This document shows positions 1-8,530 of a stretch of DNA of 64,000 nt, one piece after another; position 1 is the stretch's first letter, and the number at the start of each line of letters is the position of its first letter. This stretch comes from Chitinophagaceae bacterium (lineage in GTDB: Bacteria; Bacteroidota; Bacteroidia; Chitinophagales; Chitinophagaceae). The notes under the pieces are model-generated. The model was given only the letters and a program-made list of their open reading frames with translations, was not told where the DNA came from and did not search any database. A program made the translations under genes and the position numbers. The stretch spans positions 62,001 to 126,000 of the forward strand of contig PMSV01000003.1 in the NCBI GenBank assembly GCA_003168265.1, given 5' to 3'.

Positions 1-320
1 TGAAGCGGATTCAATTCTTCAGGTTTCATCAGTTTTAGTCCGCAGACTTCCGACATCTCTATTATGGCAATGCAATCCTTGCTGATTTGAATGGAAACAT
101 CCAGCTCCCTGCCCATGGGGTCACTTGCCTTCACGGCAATAATCTTTGCTCCAAGATGCATTGATAAAAGGCTGCCCGTTCCATCGCCCCCATCGCCCAC
201 CGGGAAAAGAGTTGCCGAAAAATCAAGCTTGCTTTGAGATAAACCCATGTAAATGCATTGGGCTGCTTCTGTAGCGCTCAGAGAATTTTTAAAAGCGTTA
301 GGGGCAATTAGCAGGTGCAT
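1..320 (-). CDS. glxK: Glycerate kinase, family 1 (N-terminal part, cut by window start)
   Basis: The minus strand encodes the first about 106 residues of a GlxK/GarK-type glycerate kinase, which phosphorylates glycerate with ATP in the cytoplasm. The N-terminus MHLLIAPNAFKNSLSA matches the usual IAP(D/N)xFKxSLSA opening of the family, and the phosphate-binding GDGGDGT follows at residues 42-48. The ATG at 320 is the only good start and lies 9 bases after the stop of the upstream GntP transporter gene, so the two form an operon for uptake and use of a sugar acid. The C-terminal two thirds lie outside the window. Confidence 0.9.
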   Translation of the reverse strand, partial: MHLLIAPNAFKNSLSATEAAQCIYMGLSQSKLDFSATLFPVGDGGDGTGSLLSMHLGAKIIAVKASDPMGRELDVSIQISKDCIAIIEMSEVCGLKLMKPEELNPL

Positions 321-329
321 GATCAGAAT

Positions 330-1667
330 TTAATGAAGCAGCCATAAAGACAACAGCCAGACAAGGCCGAATACAACAGTCCCCATAAATAAGGTAGCAA
401 GAGAATAGAACTTGAACATTGGACGGGTATCCAGGTCCGAGAAGCGGGCGATCACCCAAAAATAGGCATCATTGGCATGTGAGAGGATCATTGAGCCCGC
501 TCCCATTGATAAAACGCATAACAAGCGGCCATGATCCGAATCGAGGTGAAGGGCAGGCAACAAGGGATTGACCAGGGAAGCGGCCGTAATGATAGCTACC
601 GTGGAGGATCCCTGTGCCGTCTTTAACAGCGAAGTGATGAGGAAGGGAAATAGAATGCCCATGCGTTCGAGAGGCAGGCTCCCGCTGAATGCCTCCCCCA
701 AATGCATCGCCCCCAGAATTGCGCCGAAGGAACCGCCTGCACCGATGATGACCAGGATGCCCCCGGATTTTTCGGCTCCTTCTGAAAGCACCTTTTTTAT
801 ATTAGTCAGGTCCTTTCTACGGTAACTTAAAATAGCCAGAAGGATGCCGATGGAAAGGGCTGCGAGAGGATCCCCCATTACTCTTATCGAATTAGCCCAA
901 GGGCTATCTGAATTTTTTTCAAGAGTCATAAAGGAACGGATGGCCATCAGTAAAACCGGGACGAGGATCGGCAGGAGTGCCATTAGTAAAGAAACATGTT
1001 GCTGTCCCGGCACTTCCCAATCATGGCCAGGCATCTTAGATTCCTTCATCCTGGTCTTTCTGCCGGCATAAACTGCCCAGAAATAACCCGTAAGAGAAGC
1101 AGGTATAGCGAGTAAAAGCCCCACCAGTAAGATCTCACCGAAGTCAACATGCAATAAGGAAGCTGCGGCGGAAGCTCCGGGATGCGGAGGTATAAGACAA
1201 TGCACACTAAGCAGCCCCGTCGCAAGTGATACGCTGGTAATATAGGGAGAGATTCCTGATTTTTCATAGATGGATTTATTCAGATTGCTTAAGATGATAA
1301 ATCCGGAATCACAGAATATGGGCATTCCAACCACGAGTCCGATAATATTCATAGAAAGAACAATGAATTTTCTTCCGATCTTTCGAACAATGAAACCGGC
1401 AAGGACGGCAATGCTTCCATTATGTTCCAAAAGAGAACCAAGGGTAGTCCCGAGAACGATAAGTATTCCCAGGGATTTCATGATATTCCCAAATCCGTCG
1501 CGGATATGGCCGATTAGGTCATCAGCAGACATGCCCATCGCAATGCCAAGAATACAACTGATACTTAATAGCGCGAAAAATGCCGGCAGGCGCAGGCCGG
1601 CTGTCAAAAAAACGATCAGCGCGATAGCGACAAATAACCAGGATAACAGATAGGGGAAAGAATGCAT
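330..1667 (-). CDS. GntP-family gluconate/sugar-acid:H+ symporter
   Basis: A 445-residue polytopic inner-membrane protein with about 12 hydrophobic segments and the glycine-rich loops of the GntP family (gluconate, glycerate or related acids with protons). Length equals the family norm of about 440-450. The ATG at 1667 is followed at once by the first membrane segment. The glycerate kinase gene starts 9 bases after its stop, so glycerate or a precursor is a likely substrate; this is inference from context. A palindromic terminator at 1711-1734 separates it from the gene upstream. Confidence 0.88.
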   Translation of the reverse strand: MHSFPYLLSWLFVAIALIVFLTAGLRLPAFFALLSISCILGIAMGMSADDLIGHIRDGFGNIMKSLGILIVLGTTLGSLLEHNGSIAVLAGFIVRKIGRKFIVLSMNIIGLVVGMPIFCDSGFIILSNLNKSIYEKSGISPYITSVSLATGLLSVHCLIPPHPGASAAASLLHVDFGEILLVGLLLAIPASLTGYFWAVYAGRKTRMKESKMPGHDWEVPGQQHVSLLMALLPILVPVLLMAIRSFMTLEKNSDSPWANSIRVMGDPLAALSIGILLAILSYRRKDLTNIKKVLSEGAEKSGGILVIIGAGGSFGAILGAMHLGEAFSGSLPLERMGILFPFLITSLLKTAQGSSTVAIITAASLVNPLLPALHLDSDHGRLLCVLSMGAGSMILSHANDAYFWVIARFSDLDTRPMFKFYSLATLFMGTVVFGLVWLLSLWLLH

Positions 1668-1710
1668 TCAATTCCTGTTGATTGAACAATTTAAAGAAAA
1701 TCTATAATGC

Positions 1711-1734
1711 AAAAAGGCCCGATCGGGCCTTTTT
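1711..1734 (-). terminator. Rho-independent terminator, perfect 24-base palindrome
   Basis: A 12-base arm and its exact reverse complement (GGCCCGATCGGGCC core flanked by five A and five T) give a hairpin with a T run on either strand. It lies 20 bases after the stop of the minus-strand gene at 1754-2206 and before the GntP gene, so it ends the upstream transcript. Confidence 0.85.
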
Positions 1735-1753
1735 AATCTTATCGAACAGTATC

Positions 1754-2206
1754 TTAGTCTTTCTTTATCCTTTTCTGAATCTCCCAATGCTTGTTGGAAT
1801 CGCTTTTGAGCACAATTTTCTGATCGGCATTTTCGAGGATAATTACATAATAGGGTTGATGATGATCAGAAACCTGGTAGAGATCGGTGATCCAATAATC
1901 GGAATAATTAGACTTAACGGAATTCTTCAGGTCCTGTGGAAGTATATCGGAAAGAACAGGATGTGCAATTGCCATAAAACTGGCGTCATCGGAATAATAA
2001 GCAAAGAACCGGGTGCCAGCCATGAGGAAGCTCACTAAATAATAGTCAGGTTCTTTGTCCCAACTGATTTGGCGGGCATTGATATAATGCGCGCTGAAAT
2101 TTTCCTGAAGATCAGCAGGAACGGAAGGGTCATTTGGTTTTTTTGCAAATAAAGTCGTGGCGGTCAGGAAACAGGCGGCCAGGATCAGGGTGATTTTCTT
2201 TTTCAT
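1754..2206 (-). CDS. Secreted PepSY-like small protein
   Basis: 150 residues with a clear signal peptide (MKKKITLILAACFLTATTLFA, cut near residue 21). The mature part has the pattern of the PepSY-like/DUF2874 proteins frequent in Bacteroidota: a short helix, then strands with tyrosine-rich YYLVSF and YYVIIL segments and helices around LPQDLKNSVKSNY. Such proteins are periplasmic or exported and of unknown role. It stands alone, with a strong terminator downstream. The family assignment rests on pattern only. Confidence 0.6.
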   Translation of the reverse strand: MKKKITLILAACFLTATTLFAKKPNDPSVPADLQENFSAHYINARQISWDKEPDYYLVSFLMAGTRFFAYYSDDASFMAIAHPVLSDILPQDLKNSVKSNYSDYWITDLYQVSDHHQPYYVIILENADQKIVLKSDSNKHWEIQKRIKKD

Positions 2207-2327
2207 GATTATTTTATGATTGTTGTTTTAAACCTTTAACGACACAAAAATAATCAGGGAATTCAGGATTTAGGGTCAAATGAGACGAGCGCCGGAATAG
2301 TTGCGACGAAAGGCATAGTTTGGAAAG

Positions 2328-2357
2328 AAAAACCCTTTTTCAATCTATTGAAAAAGG
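2328..2357 (-). terminator. Rho-independent terminator after the tiny lipoprotein gene
   Basis: Arms CCTTTTTCAAT (2334-2344) and ATTGAAAAAGG (2347-2357) are exact inverted repeats with a 2-base loop centre. Read on the minus strand the stem is followed by GTTTTT. It lies 33 bases after the stop of the 36-residue ORF at 2390-2500, which supports that ORF as a transcribed gene. Confidence 0.7.
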
Positions 2358-2389
2358 CCTTAGAATAATAAATAATAAGGAAACCCCTA

Positions 2390-2500
2390 TTAACGATAAT
2401 GATAATAATGCGGATGATAACAACGACGGCAATAACAGCCGCTCAATGCAACCGATATTGTCAACAGGGCAATTGAGAAGGCCAGGAGCTTACGTTTCAT
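2390..2500 (-). CDS. Tiny putative lipoprotein, 36 residues, His/Tyr/Cys-rich
   Basis: An ATG at 2500 opens a 36-codon frame ending TAA at 2390. Residues 1-21 form a textbook lipoprotein signal (MKRKLLAFSIALLTISVALS) ending in lipobox LSGC with Cys22. The mature peptide is only 15 residues, CYCRRCYHPHYYHYR, with three Cys, three His and four Tyr, which could bind metal. A terminator follows 33 bases downstream. Such very short lipoproteins are usually missed by gene callers. No known family is recognised; a metal-binding outer-membrane peptide is speculation. Confidence 0.6.
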   Translation of the reverse strand: MKRKLLAFSIALLTISVALSGCYCRRCYHPHYYHYR

Positions 2501-2593
2501 GATTTTAAGTTTTTGATGATGGATATAAGAATCAAAAACTCAACCTTAAGTTTACTAAGGAAATGTGACTTAATGTAAAGCATCCGTTAATAC

Positions 2594-3025
2594 TTACAGG
2601 CTCGCTGCCGCAGCCATCAGCTTATCGGCTTCTGTCTGCTGAAAATTGGTAACGGCTCCGTCATTGCAATTCAACACATACCAGGTACCCTGTCTTTTGA
2701 CATCCACCCGTTTAATGGAATAATCCTTGTACTTGGCCATATCTCCATTATTACCACTCTTCAATGCGGCCAGACCTTTCTGAAAATATTTCAGTTGGTC
2801 TGCACTGCCGAACTTAAATGTGGTCATGATGACATCGTCCAGATAATGCTGGTCACGGAAGAGCAATACATAACTGGTGTCCGAATCCCTTGTTACCCGC
2901 TGCAGGGTAATTGGCCAGGTGCCTTCCCTAAGTTCCACCAGGTTGCTGACAGAATTGTTGACGATTTTGAACTGCGCCCTGGAAAGAAGGGGCAATAGCA
3001 ATGCAATAAATAAGACTTTTTTCAT
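2594..3025 (-). CDS. Secreted protein of unknown function, paralogue A
   Basis: 143 residues, signal peptide MKKVLFIALLLPLLSRAQ cut near residue 17. The mature part shares a clear pattern with the next gene (3098-3511): an (E/R)xGxWPI motif, FRDQ, a Q-KY-Q helix with AL-AALK(S/T)G, GDxAK(Y/F)KDYSIKR, and a C-terminal TNFxQxEAD. The two are a tandem duplication on the same strand 72 bases apart. The function is unknown; neither known enzyme motifs nor membrane segments are seen. Confidence 0.75.
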   Translation of the reverse strand: MKKVLFIALLLPLLSRAQFKIVNNSVSNLVELREGTWPITLQRVTRDSDTSYVLLFRDQHYLDDVIMTTFKFGSADQLKYFQKGLAALKSGNNGDMAKYKDYSIKRVDVKRQGTWYVLNCNDGAVTNFQQTEADKLMAAAASL

Positions 3026-3097
3026 GTCGGATTTTTTAATTTTTGGCTTTAGTTTAGAAACGGGTAAAGTTTGTTCAGACGTCAGGTATTATAAGGT

Positions 3098-3511
3098 TTA
3101 CAAATTTCGGATGGAATTTATGAGGATATCCGCCTCGGCTTGTTTAAAATTGGTCAGTCCCCACTTATACCTTAACAGATAGCAATGATCTTTCCTGGTC
3201 GAATCAGTTCTTTTGATGGAATAGTCCTTGAATTTGGCGATATCCCCGCTATGCCCTGTTTTTAGTGCGGAAAGAGCCTGGCCAAGATATTTGACTTGCT
3301 GGATATTGGCAAGCGGAAGGGTATCCAGAACCACCCCTGTTAAGACTTGTTGGTCTCTGAACTCAAGAAAATATTCCTGTTGGGGGTTTTCACGGTCATA
3401 CGCCAGGCTGATTGGCCATTCTCCGGACCTGACCTCAACGATCCTTTCAGAGAATGGAAAATTAGTACTAGCCAAGGGAAAGCCGACAAAACAAAGAATG
3501 AGTTTTTTCAT
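3098..3511 (-). CDS. Secreted protein of unknown function, paralogue B
   Basis: 137 residues if started at the ATG at 3511, which begins a signal peptide (MKKLILCFVGFPLASTNF). The frame stays open 22 codons further upstream, but that extension is rich in Tyr, Cys and Ser and would bury the signal, so I reject it. The mature part is homologous to the protein at 2594-3025 (GEWPI, FRDQQ, ALSALKTGHSGDIAKFKDYS, TNFKQAEAD). Role unknown. Confidence 0.75.
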   Translation of the reverse strand: MKKLILCFVGFPLASTNFPFSERIVEVRSGEWPISLAYDRENPQQEYFLEFRDQQVLTGVVLDTLPLANIQQVKYLGQALSALKTGHSGDIAKFKDYSIKRTDSTRKDHCYLLRYKWGLTNFKQAEADILINSIRNL

Positions 3512-3682
3512 ACAATGGTTGGTTTTCCAATATAAAAACATAAATGAATATATGCAAGACCGGGACTCATATATCATGGACTTTAACGGCTGAATCTCTC
3601 GTTATTATCTAGATGAATTGTTAAAAAAACCTTTTTTATTACCTGCCAACTGCATTAATTTTATTTTGAAAAGGTTTGTGCA

Positions 3683-5668
3683 ATGGACCCCCACTTCAAG
3701 AAAGTTACTTCTGCAGGTTTGCTGATTGCCTTAGGCATAATTTATGGGGATATCGGAACCTCCCCCCTTTATACTTTTCAGACCATCATCTCTGATGGAG
3801 GAAAGGTTGATAATGAACTGATATTCGGAGCCCTTTCCTGCGTTTTCTGGACACTCACCCTGCAGACCACGTTCAAATATGTAGTGATCACGCTGAATGC
3901 GGATAACCATGGCGAAGGAGGCGTTTTTTCCCTCTATGCGCTGGTGCGACGATATGGAAAGAACCTCGTCTACCCTGCCATTATCGGAGCCGGGACCTTA
4001 CTGGCTGATGGCATCATCACTCCTCCCATTTCAGTCACTTCGGCCATCGAAGGACTTACCATGGTTAAGGGCTTTGAGAAGATCATCGTTCCCGGAAATC
4101 ATCTCGTGATGGAAATCGTTCTCGTAATTCTCCTGCTCCTATTCCTATTCCAACGATTTGGAACAAAGGTTGTGGGAGGCTCTTTCGGACCGATCATGCT
4201 AATCTGGTTTACCATGCTTGGAGTATTGGGTACCGGCCAGATTTTGCATAACCCGGTTATTTTCAAGGCACTCAATCCGATTTACGGGTTCAGGTTATTG
4301 ACCCATCATCCTCGTGGATTTTGGCTGCTCGGTGCGGTTTTCCTCTGTACGACCGGGGCCGAGGCTCTTTATTCGGATCTGGGGCATTGCGGGAAAAGCA
4401 ATATCCGCGTTAGCTGGGTCTTTGTAAAGACCACACTTGTGCTCAATTACCTGGGACAAGGAGCATGGGCACTTGCCCATGCCAAGGATAACCTGAATGG
4501 CATCAATCCTTTTTTTGCGATCGTTCCGGACTGGTTCCTGCTTCCCTGTATATTGATTGCCACGCTGGCTTCCATCATTGCAAGCCAATCCCTGATCAGC
4601 GGTTCCTTCACCCTGATCAGTGAAGCCATCAGCCTGGGATTCTGGCCGAGGATCAAGACCAAGTACCCAACCGATATCAGGGGGCAGATCTATATTCCAA
4701 GCATCAACTGGATCCTTTTTATCGGCTGCGTGCTTGTAGTGCTTTATTTCAGGACAAGCGAAGCGATGACGGCCGCCTATGGCTTTTCTATTACTGTAGC
4801 CATGCTCATGACGACCCTGCTCATGTACTATTTCCTCCGCTATGTCAAACATTATCCGATATGGCTCGTGACGACCATCCTCGTTGTATTCTTATGCGTT
4901 GAGACAAGCTTTTTTGTCGCTAATGCAGTGAAGCTCCTGAAACGGCTCTTCTTCCTGGTATTTGAATTCGGACTGATCACTACAATGTATATATGGTACA
5001 ATGCCAGGAAGATCACTTTGAAGATGCTCCATTTTGTGCCCATAAAGGATTATTTGCCTTCCATTGAGAAACTAATCGAAGACGAGGCTGTTCCCCGTTA
5101 TGCCACCCATGTAGTTTACCTCACCAAAATGCAAAGCCATAGCCAGGTGGAAAAAAGGATCATGGACTCCATTTTCGCCAACCCCGTCAAAAAAGCCGAT
5201 GTCTACTGGCTGATCAATTTCAACCGCCCCGATGATCCCTATACGGCAGAATATGATGTGGAGGAGATCGTAAAAGACAAGATTATTCGTGTGGATTTTT
5301 CTCTGGGATTCAGGATACAGCCGAGGATCGGGATCATGCTTAAGAAAGTCGCCGAAGAAATGATTAGTAAAAAGGAAATAGCTATCAACAGCCATTTCTC
5401 CTATATCAATACTCATGGCCTGAAGGATTTTAAATTCATCATATTGGAAAGATTTCTTTCCTATGACAATGTATTTTCCAACAGAGAGAGCTTTATATTG
5501 AACAGTTATTTTTCCCTGCTAAAATTCGCCCGCTCCGACAGTGAGGCTTACGGGATCGATATCGATCAGGCGGTATTCGAACATGTGCCGCTGGTCGTTA
5601 CGCCGATCACCACCCTTGTTTTGAAAAGAAGCTCTTATAAAGTGGATAAGAAGGAAGATTTTTTATAG
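3683..5668 (+). CDS. kup: Kup-type low-affinity potassium uptake transporter
   Basis: 661 residues, the normal length for Kup. The N-terminus carries the family signature IYGDIGTSPLYTF (residues 20-32), followed by about 12 membrane segments and a C-terminal cytosolic region of about 200 residues. It imports potassium, probably with protons, across the inner membrane. The ATG at 3683 directly precedes the first membrane helix. The last 6 bases overlap the end of a convergent pseudogene at 5663-6073. Confidence 0.95.
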   Translation: MDPHFKKVTSAGLLIALGIIYGDIGTSPLYTFQTIISDGGKVDNELIFGALSCVFWTLTLQTTFKYVVITLNADNHGEGGVFSLYALVRRYGKNLVYPAIIGAGTLLADGIITPPISVTSAIEGLTMVKGFEKIIVPGNHLVMEIVLVILLLLFLFQRFGTKVVGGSFGPIMLIWFTMLGVLGTGQILHNPVIFKALNPIYGFRLLTHHPRGFWLLGAVFLCTTGAEALYSDLGHCGKSNIRVSWVFVKTTLVLNYLGQGAWALAHAKDNLNGINPFFAIVPDWFLLPCILIATLASIIASQSLISGSFTLISEAISLGFWPRIKTKYPTDIRGQIYIPSINWILFIGCVLVVLYFRTSEAMTAAYGFSITVAMLMTTLLMYYFLRYVKHYPIWLVTTILVVFLCVETSFFVANAVKLLKRLFFLVFEFGLITTMYIWYNARKITLKMLHFVPIKDYLPSIEKLIEDEAVPRYATHVVYLTKMQSHSQVEKRIMDSIFANPVKKADVYWLINFNRPDDPYTAEYDVEEIVKDKIIRVDFSLGFRIQPRIGIMLKKVAEEMISKKEIAINSHFSYINTHGLKDFKFIILERFLSYDNVFSNRESFILNSYFSLLKFARSDSEAYGIDIDQAVFEHVPLVVTPITTLVLKRSSYKVDKKEDFL

Positions 5669-6073
5669 GATCTGGTTGAATTCCAGCCTTTCTCCGTCGG
5701 GACCGGTTATGTTGAAGTACTTGCAGCCATTTTTCCAGAAAGGGAGGAACACGGGCGCTTTTTCAATTAAACGGAAACCTCCGTCTTTTAGCTCGCGGTA
5801 AGCCTGGTCAATATCGTCCATGTCAAAGACGAAATGGTCGATATGCCCGTTGCCCCTTTGCCTTATCTCATTTTAAGGCTGGATCAGGGAATTGATATAA
5901 TTCGAGAATCACTTCTCCCTTTTTATAATGGATGACTTTACCTTTCCTCCTTCGTGATCGAAAAGGGAATCCATAACTCCTTTGAACCCTAGCTTTTCAT
6001 AGAATTACCTGGACCGGACGAGATCGGTTACCGGCATGCCAATATGTTGTAACTGTTCAAATCTGAATTTTAT
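5663..6073 (-). pseudogene. Broken VOC/glyoxalase-family gene
   Basis: Read on the minus strand, three frame pieces together encode a complete VOC-fold protein: HIGMPVTDLVRS then FYEKLGFKGVMDSLFDHEG, then IHYKKGEVILELYQFPDPAL, then GNGHIDHFVFDMDDIDQAY to FNITGPDGERLEFNQIL. The defects are an in-frame TAA after VRSR, a frameshift after GGKV, a stop plus second frameshift after DPALK, and loss of the start codon. At the expected start the sequence is ATAA, where a 4-base ATGA overlap with the upstream hydrolase would be normal. With at least four lesions confined to one gene, this is real decay rather than sequencing error. Confidence 0.85.
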
Positions 6074-6981
6074 GGTTGTTTTGTAGGCCTAAGAAAAGGG
6101 GAAGTTTCAAGGAATAAGCGAAAATTATCGGGATTAAATATAATGTCATTATGCTCCCGTTTGCTATGTATGAAAATAGTCTTGTTTGCGATTAATGTCT
6201 TCCCGTTGAGCTCATCTTCCTCAGTTTGTATCATCGGAACCTGCTCCTGTTCTAAATCCTTGATCATTCCAATTGACACTTCGTCCGTACCCCCTTTGTT
6301 GGTGTACATATTAATAAAGCGATGATTGGTGTCCATTTTCATCCAGGCCATGAACTTGTCCTTTTCCGAATACAGTGCATCGAATAACTCAACTTCCTGA
6401 ACCTGTACGCCTCCATTTTGAAGGATATAGGCAATTACCCGATAGGCCCCGCTATGGCCTGCCAGCAGAACATTGCCCGCACCGCATTGCCGGGGAATCC
6501 TCTTGTTTCTCACCAGGGCGGAAAGGACATCATTCACCAATTCGCTGAATTGTCCTGATTGCTCGAGTTTTCCTCCATAGGAATCTGCCGCATTTTTAGC
6601 CGCTTCTGCAAGGACCAGGACCGCATTCTTGTGTGAAGCGATGAACTGGGAATCCAGATGATAATATCGAAGGGCAGTATCTATATTGTTGTGCCAGCCG
6701 TGAAACCAAAAGATGAGATCGGCCCTTCCGTTTTCGGCATGGAATCCTGCCGGAACCACCAATAATACCGAACTGTCAGTGTAATGATTTTGAAAATCAA
6801 AGAATTGCTGGTCGTTAGTATAGCCGTTAATCCGGTTCAGTTCAGGAAAGCAAGTATGCGCGGAGGAGATACGGTAAATCGTTGCCGGATTGTTTGGCTC
6901 CTGCCCATTTGAAAGCGCGGAGACCATCATCAAAACAATGATTGGGACTATTGATCGCCAACGGGATCGTCGTACTGCCAT
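6070..6981 (-). CDS. Exported alpha/beta-hydrolase-fold protein
   Basis: 303 residues with an N-terminal signal segment (residues 10-26). An HGW motif at 94-96 suits the oxyanion loop, GHSGAY at 175-180 gives the nucleophile elbow with Ser177, and a late histidine (HSKREHND region) could complete the triad. It is thus a secreted or periplasmic esterase- or peptidase-like hydrolase of unknown substrate. It starts 3 bases after the START-like gene and once probably overlapped the now broken VOC gene by 4 bases, forming a three-gene operon. Confidence 0.65.
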   Translation of the reverse strand: MAVRRSRWRSIVPIIVLMMVSALSNGQEPNNPATIYRISSAHTCFPELNRINGYTNDQQFFDFQNHYTDSSVLLVVPAGFHAENGRADLIFWFHGWHNNIDTALRYYHLDSQFIASHKNAVLVLAEAAKNAADSYGGKLEQSGQFSELVNDVLSALVRNKRIPRQCGAGNVLLAGHSGAYRVIAYILQNGGVQVQEVELFDALYSEKDKFMAWMKMDTNHRFINMYTNKGGTDEVSIGMIKDLEQEQVPMIQTEEDELNGKTLIANKTIFIHSKREHNDIIFNPDNFRLFLETSPFLRPTKQP

Positions 6982-6984
6982 GGT

Positions 6985-7608
6985 TCAATGGTTTAGCGAA
7001 GCCATTTTTTTCTGAAGCAGGGTAAAGGACTTGTAAGGGCCCTTGGTCACAAACATATTAGCGATCCAGGCCGGGATACTCCCACCAGGGTTCCAGTCCA
7101 GTATATATTCGATACGAATCCGGGAAGCTCCGATCAGGGTGGCCACCCATTCGGCCCTTAGGAAAGGGACGCGGACGAGATGGTCCTTGTCTTTATATTT
7201 GCCAGCAAGGTTGCAGGAGGAAACGAATAGCTTTTTTCCTAACGAATCAAGCCTGGCCTTGATCCGGCTGTAAAAATCCCGGTTCTCAAGGGGCCAGGGG
7301 GCAGTGACTTCCGAATAATAGGTCAGCTCCCCGTCGCCTTTTTTCTCAACGAGATTACTGGATTTGCTGGCGTATACCCAATCCTTGTAATGGTCCACAT
7401 CGAGTAATATGGAACGCAATTGTTCCAGGGTCCCATGCACTTCCATATTCACTTTCAATTCATTGAATTTGGAATCAGAGGCTTCCCGGGTATAAATGAA
7501 AATGCTGTCCTCATCCTTTTTTAACTCCCAGGGTGATTGGGCGCGAACCGGTAATCGGGCCAGGCAGCATCCGGAAAGCAGGACCAAAAGGATAAGATTA
7601 TTATTCAT
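6985..7608 (-). CDS. START/SRPBCC-like lipid-binding protein, exported
   Basis: 207 residues. The N-terminus is hydrophobic (MNNNLILLVLLSGCC) and could be cleaved as a lipoprotein at Cys14 or after VRA at residue 23. The body fits the START/SRPBCC fold: strands around WELKKDEDSIFIYTRE, the LDVDHYKDWVYASK helix, TYYSEVTAPWPLENRDFY, and a C-terminal amphipathic helix GPYKSFTLLQKKMASL. Such proteins hold hydrophobic ligands in a groove. First gene of the operon with the hydrolase at 6070-6981. Confidence 0.7.
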   Translation of the reverse strand: MNNNLILLVLLSGCCLARLPVRAQSPWELKKDEDSIFIYTREASDSKFNELKVNMEVHGTLEQLRSILLDVDHYKDWVYASKSSNLVEKKGDGELTYYSEVTAPWPLENRDFYSRIKARLDSLGKKLFVSSCNLAGKYKDKDHLVRVPFLRAEWVATLIGASRIRIEYILDWNPGGSIPAWIANMFVTKGPYKSFTLLQKKMASLNH

Positions 7609-7752
7609 AATTGCAAGTAATATAGATTATGCCCGTTTACCCGCAAATAACGCAAATGGGTGAAAAATTAGTTCTTTAAAAGGAGATTGTTTGTCCACAT
7701 TCGAAAAATTTAGTTTCTGTTTAACGATGCTTTATTTTTGTTCTTTTTTTCT

Positions 7753-8523
7753 ATGATCCACGAAATACAAAACGGGCATGTCAGGGTCGAAACGCATAAT
7801 TCCGTTACGACTATCGAATTTTATCATCCACAGAGCAATTCTTTACCGGGCAGGTTGCTTGAGGAATTAACCACAGAGATCCATGGAGCCGGAAATAATT
7901 CAGATACTAAGGTGATTTTACTGAGGTCCGCCGGAACCAGGGCTTTCTGCGCGGGGGCTTCTTTTGATGAATTGGCCCTTATTGGAAATAAGGACGAGGG
8001 ACAGCATTTTTTCAGCGGGTTCGCACACCTGATCAATGCCATGCGAAAATGCCCGAAATTCATCGTGGCCAGGGTCCATGGAAGATGCGTAGGGGGAGGA
8101 GTGGGGCTGGTCGCTGCCGCCGACTATGCCATTGCCGTAGAGGGGTCGGATGTGAAACTGAGTGAACTGGCCATCGGAATTGGCCCCTTTGTGGTAGGAC
8201 CTGTAGTGGAAAGAAAGATCGGATTTTCGGCTTTCACTCAACTGTCGATTGACGCCAATCTTTGGAGGAACGCAGATTGGGCCAGGAAAAAAGGGCTTTA
8301 TGCAGAATTGCATCCTGATATCACAGGAATGGACGAATCGATCCAGCGTCTGACAGAGACACTGGCCCATAGTAGCCCGGAAGCAATGGTGGAAATGAAG
8401 AAAATATTCTGGCAGGGCACGGAGCATTGGGACAAATTGCTTGCAGAAAGGGCAGCCATCAGCGGCAGACTCATCACGACTGATTTTTCAAGAAAGGCAG
8501 TCCAAAAGGCTAAGAGTAAATAG
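7753..8523 (+). CDS. Enoyl-CoA hydratase/isomerase family protein
   Basis: 256 residues from the ATG at 7753 (an upstream TTG at 7738 would add only a Phe-rich stub). Crotonase-fold landmarks: the first oxyanion-hole segment AFCAGASFDEL, the second GRCVGGGVGLVAAADYAIA, and LSELAIGIGPF, which carries the usual catalytic glutamate position. It would act on a CoA thioester, in fatty-acid or amino-acid breakdown. A possible TAnnTTTG promoter box (TATTTTTG, 7733-7740) would put the transcript start only a few bases before the ATG. It converges with the carbonic anhydrase gene. Confidence 0.85.
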   Translation: MIHEIQNGHVRVETHNSVTTIEFYHPQSNSLPGRLLEELTTEIHGAGNNSDTKVILLRSAGTRAFCAGASFDELALIGNKDEGQHFFSGFAHLINAMRKCPKFIVARVHGRCVGGGVGLVAAADYAIAVEGSDVKLSELAIGIGPFVVGPVVERKIGFSAFTQLSIDANLWRNADWARKKGLYAELHPDITGMDESIQRLTETLAHSSPEAMVEMKKIFWQGTEHWDKLLAERAAISGRLITTDFSRKAVQKAKSK

Positions 8524-8530
8524 ATTCAGG

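Noticed and set aside
4295-4852. Minus-strand ORF of 185 codons inside kup
   Set aside because: Antisense shadow of a well-defined transporter gene.
5663-6073. Sequencing error as the cause of the broken VOC gene
   Set aside because: Start loss, in-frame stop and two frameshifts are concentrated in one gene while all flanking genes are intact.
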